The position numbers were made by a program, and so were the translations under genes. DNA of 64,000 bases, from assembly GCA_030674185.1 (NCBI GenBank), contig CM060307.1:47800181-47864180 (forward strand). The letters run 5' to 3'. Positions 59,166 through 64,000 of the stretch are shown in pieces. The notes below the pieces were generated by a model. That model saw only the letters and a list, made by a program, of their open reading frames with translations. It did no database searches and was not told the DNA's origin. The DNA is from Monoplex corrugatus (lineage: Eukaryota > Mollusca > Gastropoda > Littorinimorpha > Ranellidae). Every line of letters begins with the position of its first letter. Position 1 is the first letter of the stretch.

Positions 59166-59749
59166 ACAAGATAAGTCCTATTATTTGTTGCCATTTTTTG
59201 TAAAAAGGATATTTCATGTTGTTGTTTTTTTTCATACCTGTGAACACCGGTTTGAAATCAGACGCATAGTGGCAGATTTACAGGCTTTTTAAACCATCAA
59301 AGGCAAGTATGCACAAAAACAAACTGTTTGGGACCATGCCAACTGGGAACAGTGAGCACTGCGAGTATACTTGTAACTGATCAGAAACGGTTGAACAATT
59401 TTTACGAGTATCCTCGTAAATGGGCTTGAATGAGTTAAAGATTGTAGCCATCAAACTTACGAACTGAAAAGAAAAATTAAATTCAAAAATAGTTAGAAAG
59501 ATCATCAAGATTAGATAGATAAAAACAAAACAAAACAAAACAAAAACGTGCGCTCAAAATAAGGCAGATAAGAAGAACAAAAAAGAACAACAACAAAACA
59601 AACAAACCATATACCAAACCAACACGAAAAACAGTTTAAATGTGTTCTATTTGAGAATCGTTACAATATTTGAATTTCGCTGACAGAAGAATCGTGTACG
59701 GGAAGACTCATGGTATAAATTTCATTCAAAATCCCCAAACTGACTATGA

Positions 59750-60405
59750 CTACCGTCAGTCCCTATGTATTGATGTGTGTACTTAATTTTCTGTTCCTTT
59801 TTTTTTCTGTGTAAGTACTGTGTGTGTGTTCAGCAAAGGGATGTGGTTTGTGAAACGGGTTCATAAGGGAAATGTTGACATGTGCTAAATCTTAATGTGC
59901 ATTTTTTAAACTTCTAATGTGTAAAATATCATTATGTATATTCTGTGTACTATGTGGAGTTCATGTGTCAGCATTGTCTTTTCATATGTGTAAAATTGTT
60001 TGTTGTCATTCTTCGGTGCCACGTTGTATGTTAGATGTCCGTTTGTTGTGAAACAAAAAATGAAAATAAAAAAAGTCCCCTCCTCACACTGAACGAAGCA
60101 GCAAAGAAATTTCAGTCTTTTTCTCCTAATTTTGTTTTTGGTATTTGTTTGTGATCTTACATTCACGCTTGAAAAAGGCCAGTTGGCCGAAAATTTGCGC
60201 CTGTCTTGTCTTGTATTAAATACGCGTTCTGATTCTATTTTCGTGTTTTACTGGTTCCTGTTTGCTTGAACGCGGGCAGTCGCACTTGTTTTGGATTTGG
60301 GGGAAAAAAAGTTTTTTTAAAAACGTACTGTGTGTATTGAAATGATTATAGTCCGGGTATGGCTCTACGCAGTCGGCTGGGCTGTAAGCAGCAATAAGAA
60401 TAAGA
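59750..60405 (+). mobile_element. Element B 3' fragment split by a later insertion
   Basis: 59755-59826 (GTGTACTTAATTTTCTGTTC) and 60325-60405 (GGCTCTACGCAGTCGGCTGG) are consecutive parts of element B. TACTGTGTGT occurs at both break edges, fitting a duplication of about 10 bp. The inserted segment ends with half of a palindromic element. Confidence 0.7.
60085..60300 (+). mobile_element. Palindromic element F5, right half only
   Basis: CTTGAAAAAGGCCAGTTGGC, GCGCCTGTCTTGTCTTGTAT, TAAATACGCGTTCTGATTCT, then GAACGCGGGCAGTCGCACTT. The opposite arm is absent. Confidence 0.82.
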
Positions 60406-60864
60406 ATAATCCCATGCTAGTACAAAACACGGCAATCCAACACAAGACTCAATCCGCGGTTTGGGTCAAACAATTCATAGGCTTGGTAACCAGCATCTTT
60501 CACAACACATGATTGATAGACGATCGAGCCAGGATGCTGAAGCTGATGCTGAGGCTGAGGCTGATGCGGCTATTGAAGGTGGTGATGACTGACCACGATG
60601 GAATGCAGGTAGAGTAATTCATTGACCTTTTTACTGTCGTATCCTGTCCACTGGCTTCCTGAACGTATCTGGTGGATAAGGTGGATGAGTGGAAGGGTTA
60701 ATCTATTAATGTGGGCCAGTCGTTAACGTAGAGCACTATTCTCTAGTAACATACTCGCAGTATGGGAGTTTCCGTGTATCGATATTTCCCAACCTTTATT
60801 GGGATTCTGACAGGAAGGTGTGAATTGATTAGTTTTGTCAGACTGACTCTCTTTCTTCATTGTC

Positions 60865-60957
60865 ATCTCTCTCTCTCTCTCTCTGTCTCTCTCTGTCTCT
60901 CTCTTGTCTCTCTCTGTGTTCTCTCTCTCTTTCTCTCTCCCTCTGTCTCTTTGTCTA

Positions 60958-60992
<35 letters not shown>

Positions 60993-61130
60993 GTCTTTGT
61001 CTTGTCTCTGTCTGTCTCTCTCTCTCTCTCTTTGTCTGTCTGTCCATCTGTCTCTTTTTTTTCTCTCTCTCACTCTGTGAAATCTATCTATCTCTGTGTA
61101 TCTATCTATCCGTCTGTCTTCCTTTGTCTC

Positions 61131-61173
<43 letters not shown>

Positions 61174-61174
61174 G

Positions 61175-61208
<34 letters not shown>

Positions 61209-61690
61209 ATCTATCTTCTGTCTGTCTATCTATCTATTCTATCTCTTCTCTCTCTGTCTCTCTGTCTGTCTCTCTCTCTCTCCTCCCTCTTTCACTTTTC
61301 ATTTTTCTCTCTCGTTCTTCCCCACCTCTCTTCCTGTCTCTGTTTCTCGCCCCCCCCCCCCTCTCTCTCTCTGTGTGTATCTATCTATCTATCTATCTGT
61401 CTGTCTGTCTTTCTCTGTCTCTTTGTCTGTCTGTCTCTTTTTCTCTCTATTTCTCTCTCTTATTTTTCTGTCTCTTTCTCTCCCCCCACCCTCTTTATCT
61501 ATCTATCTGTTATCGTCCGTCTGTCTATCTATGTATGTATGTATGTATCTATCTATCTATCTATCTGTCTGTCTGTCTCCCTCCGTCTCTCTGTCTGTCC
61601 GTCTGTCTCTCTGTCTCTCTGTCTTTCTGTCTCTGTCTGTCTGTCTGTCTGTCTTCTTCTCTCTCTCTCTCTTTCTCTCTTTTCCCCTCC
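60865..61690 (+). repeat. Compound pyrimidine-rich tract of about 820 bp
   Basis: Mosaic of (CT)n, (CTGT)n and (CTAT)n with few breaks. Long open frames through it (Leu/Ser/Cys repeats up to 345 codons, and Arg/Glu repeats on the other strand) are artefacts. Confidence 0.97.
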
Positions 61691-61974
61691 TGCTCTCGCC
61701 TCTCGGCCCATCTCCCACACACAACATTCCCTTTTTCTTCGTTGTGCGCACATAACTAGCACGAACACGCTGAATAGGTATCGTCGTACGCCCGATTAAA
61801 CTCACATGTTTTAAATTCCCCCTGTTCTTTTCTTGCATTTGTCTTCGATTTTTTTGTTTCTTATCTGACACAACCATCCTTGCTTCTTGTTACTACGTAG
61901 GTCTGAGTCAGCGTCAGCGTCTATTTGAGGGCTGATCCATACAATGCTGTCTTTTTGTAGAACCACAGGATTGA

Positions 61975-62058
61975 AAAACAACAACAACACTGAGCAACAA
62001 CAATACTACCACCACCACAACAACAACAATAACAACAACAACAACGACGACGACGAAA
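61975..62058 (+). repeat. (CAA)n-rich microsatellite
   Basis: CAACAA units with CAC and CGA variants. Confidence 0.9.
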
Positions 62059-62275
62059 CACAGCAGAAGAAAAACTAAAATCAGTCAGCCGAACAAAACT
62101 AAAGAAAAGAACACGAACAAACGTTAGGTGGTCAGATTTTAGGCTTCATTACTTTTTTTTTTCTTTTTTTTTTTTCGTTCTTTCGACATTTTAATGTGAT
62201 ACTCTAAAATAGCGTTAGTCTTTCTAAAAGCCTTCTGTTTCGTTTTGTATTTCTGACGAGACCAGACCAGACATT

Positions 62276-62342
62276 TATTGTTGTTGCTGTTGCTGTAGCT
62301 GCTGCTGCTGCTGTTATTGTTTGTTAGTTGTTGTTTGTTGTG
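62276..62342 (+). repeat. (TTG/CTG)n microsatellite
   Basis: TTGTTGCTG units with a short CTG run of five. Confidence 0.85.
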
Positions 62343-62527
62343 TTTCTAAAAGCATTATGTTTTGTTGAACTTTATCGCAGCGAGGATAATTAAATAGAAC
62401 TTAAACAGGCCTGATTATGGTCTAGATTTAGCTGAAACTCCACTGATATGTACCCATTCGTGACTTATCACTGACAAACACACCCAAACTGAAAACCTAC
62501 CAAAATAAAATGAGAACGATTATTTGA

Positions 62528-62906
62528 TTAACCCTTTGACTGCTGCATCCTATTCACCAACTGAAAAAAAAACAACTTAACCTTACCCGCTGGACGGGGC
62601 AGCAGGGAAGTTTTTAGTCCCGTTTTTATTATCCATTGTTTGGTGTCTGTGATTTGTCTGTGACCGTGCGTTCGCGCTTGGCAAAGGCTAGTTGGCCGAA
62701 AGTTTGCGCTTGTTTTGTTTTGCCTTGTTGGAGACGCGCTTACATTGGTTTTCTTGTTCTTCTGGTTTAACCTTTTGACTCCCTCACTCTATCCACCAGC
62801 TTCCTGCAGATAGGTTGAGGGAATCAAAAGGTTAAGTTAATGTTTTGCTAGCATAGTTGACAATGCAGGATGCTGGTGGACAGAGTGCTAGAGTCAAAGG
62901 GTTAGG
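62528..62906. mobile_element. TTAA-flanked foldback MITE, copy 9, split by a palindromic-element fragment
   Basis: Left part 62528-62584 (TTAACCCTTTGACTGCTGCA) and right part 62767-62906 (TTAACCTTTTGACTCCCTCA..CTAGAGTCAAAGGGTTA). The break lies at the inner TTAACCTT motif, duplicated on both sides of the insert. Confidence 0.85.
62585..62766 (+). mobile_element. Palindromic element F6, 5'-truncated, inside a MITE
   Basis: GTTCGCGCTTGGCAAAGGCT, AGTTGGCCGAAAGTTTGCGC, ending TTCTTGTTCTTCTGG. Flanked by TTAACCTT at 62577-62584 and 62767-62774. The 3' end agrees with that of F3. Confidence 0.82.
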
Positions 62907-62958
62907 TCAAAAAGACAGGTGCACATTTTTGGCCGACTGGTCTTTGTCTAATGTGCAC

Positions 62959-63078
<120 letters not shown>

Positions 63079-63221
63079 CCAACAACAACAATGAAAGAAT
63101 GTCACAAGATTTGGGACGAAAACAACAGAGTGGGTAACTTTCTAAACCGGGCACAAATCTGTCCATACTTTATCTTGGTGTCCTTCTTCTTTCCCCATTA
63201 ATGTTCCTCTGTGATAGTGGT

Positions 63222-63387
63222 GTATGGTTTGGTGTGGTGTGGTTGTGGTGTGGTGTGGTGTGGTGTGGTGTGGTGTGGTGTGTGTGTGTTGTGTGTGTGT
63301 GTGTGTGCGTGTGCGTCATGTGTGTGCGTGTGCGTCTCTCTCTCTCTGCTCCCTGCTGTGTATTGTGTTGTTTGTGTGTGTTGTGTG

Positions 63388-63429
<42 letters not shown>

Positions 63430-63459
63430 TGAATGTGTGAAGGTAGTTGTGTTGCTGTG

Positions 63460-63490
<31 letters not shown>

Positions 63491-63540
63491 TGTGTGGTGT
63501 GTGTGGAGTGAGTTTGTGTGTGTGTGTTTTGCGTATGTGT
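63222..63540 (+). repeat. Compound (TGG/TGTGG)n and (TG)n tract
   Basis: TGTGG pentamers, then interrupted TG runs. Confidence 0.97.
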
Positions 63541-63554
63541 CTGCCTGTGGGCTG

Positions 63555-63624
63555 TCTGTTCTGTCTGTCCGTCTGTCTGCGTCTGTCTCTGTCTTCCTCT
63601 GTCTCTTTCTCGTCTCTCTCTTCG

Positions 63625-63676
<52 letters not shown>
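63555..63676 (+). repeat. (TCTG)n / (CT)n pyrimidine tract
   Basis: CTGTCTGTC units then CT dinucleotides. 63680-64000 shows no recognised feature. Confidence 0.95.
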
Positions 63677-63678
<2 letters not shown>

Positions 63679-64000
63679 CTCCTCCTACTTACTTTTCTTT
63701 CCCAATATTACTAATATTCCGCTCCACTTCCCTTGTTTTTTGCTTTGAGTATTTTGATTTTTTTTATATCATTATAGTTCATTCATAGTACTAAAGATTG
63801 TCTATGGGCATTATAATGTATTTGTGTTAGCGTGGTGGGCGAGGTTTGAATGTTGATGTCACTGCCTTTGAAAACGAACATGTGTTTTTGTTCTTCTTGT
63901 TCTTTGCCTCTGAGAACGGAGGGATGTTATCCCCCCTGGTACCGTATGTTCAAAAGTGTGAATTTTCTTCTTTGAGATTGAATCCTTTTGTTCTGGCAGC

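Noticed and set aside
60762..61799. 345-codon Leu/Ser/Cys open frame, the longest in the window, and its Arg/Glu counterpart on the other strand
   Set aside because: Produced by a pyrimidine tract lacking stop codons; no domain and no splice or start context.

Overview
This window is eukaryotic nuclear DNA. It carries spliceosomal introns with GT..AG borders, dense (TG)n/(CA)n microsatellites, tRNA-headed SINEs and decayed non-LTR retrotransposons. Protein similarity and repeat style suggest an invertebrate metazoan, most likely a mollusc. That placement is an inference and the species cannot be read from the sequence. No rRNA gene, functional tRNA gene, CRISPR array or bacterial-type operon was seen.

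Two protein-coding genes are supported, and both act in genome maintenance. On the minus strand, FANCI (Fanconi anemia group I protein) runs from a non-coding first exon near 33.15 kb leftwards to 1,040. Twenty-three coding exons join with consistent phases into 961 codons, and the remaining C-terminal part lies left of the window. On the plus strand, POLL (DNA polymerase lambda) runs from 33,443 to 47,337 in nine coding exons, complete from start to stop. The genes are head to head: the FANCI first-exon donor and the POLL start codon are under 300 bp apart, and the gap holds several CCAAT boxes and ATGGCG (YY1-like) motifs. POLL keeps its catalytic aspartates but has an apparent one-base deletion in a C run inside the BRCT-coding part.

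Layout: 1-4.1 kb holds (TG)n, a SINE, the last visible FANCI exon and a 31-bp minisatellite array that abuts a FANCI exon donor and is split by a retroposon. 4.1-33 kb holds FANCI exons in introns loaded with SINEs, a 70-bp minisatellite, partial copies of one exon tail, foldback elements and LINE fragments. 33.1-33.44 kb is the shared promoter. 33.44-47.3 kb holds POLL, with long TG/CA tracts, a LINE 3' end and nested repeats in introns. 47.3-64 kb is gene-free as far as can be seen: a mariner-like relic, LINE mosaics, foldback elements, tandem repeats and long pyrimidine/CA/TG tracts.

At least four repeat families can be defined here by comparing copies: (i) a TTAA-flanked foldback MITE of about 190 bp (piggyBac-like by its target site), (ii) a palindromic element with 8-14 bp target duplications and 5'-truncated copies, (iii) a retroposon of about 550 bp (here called element B) with 11-12 bp duplications, and (iv) several tRNA-headed SINEs (S1-S4). 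Their nesting gives a relative insertion history.

Functionally, FANCI pairs with FANCD2 in interstrand-crosslink repair and Pol lambda fills gaps in end joining and base excision repair. A shared promoter would couple two repair arms, but that link is inference.
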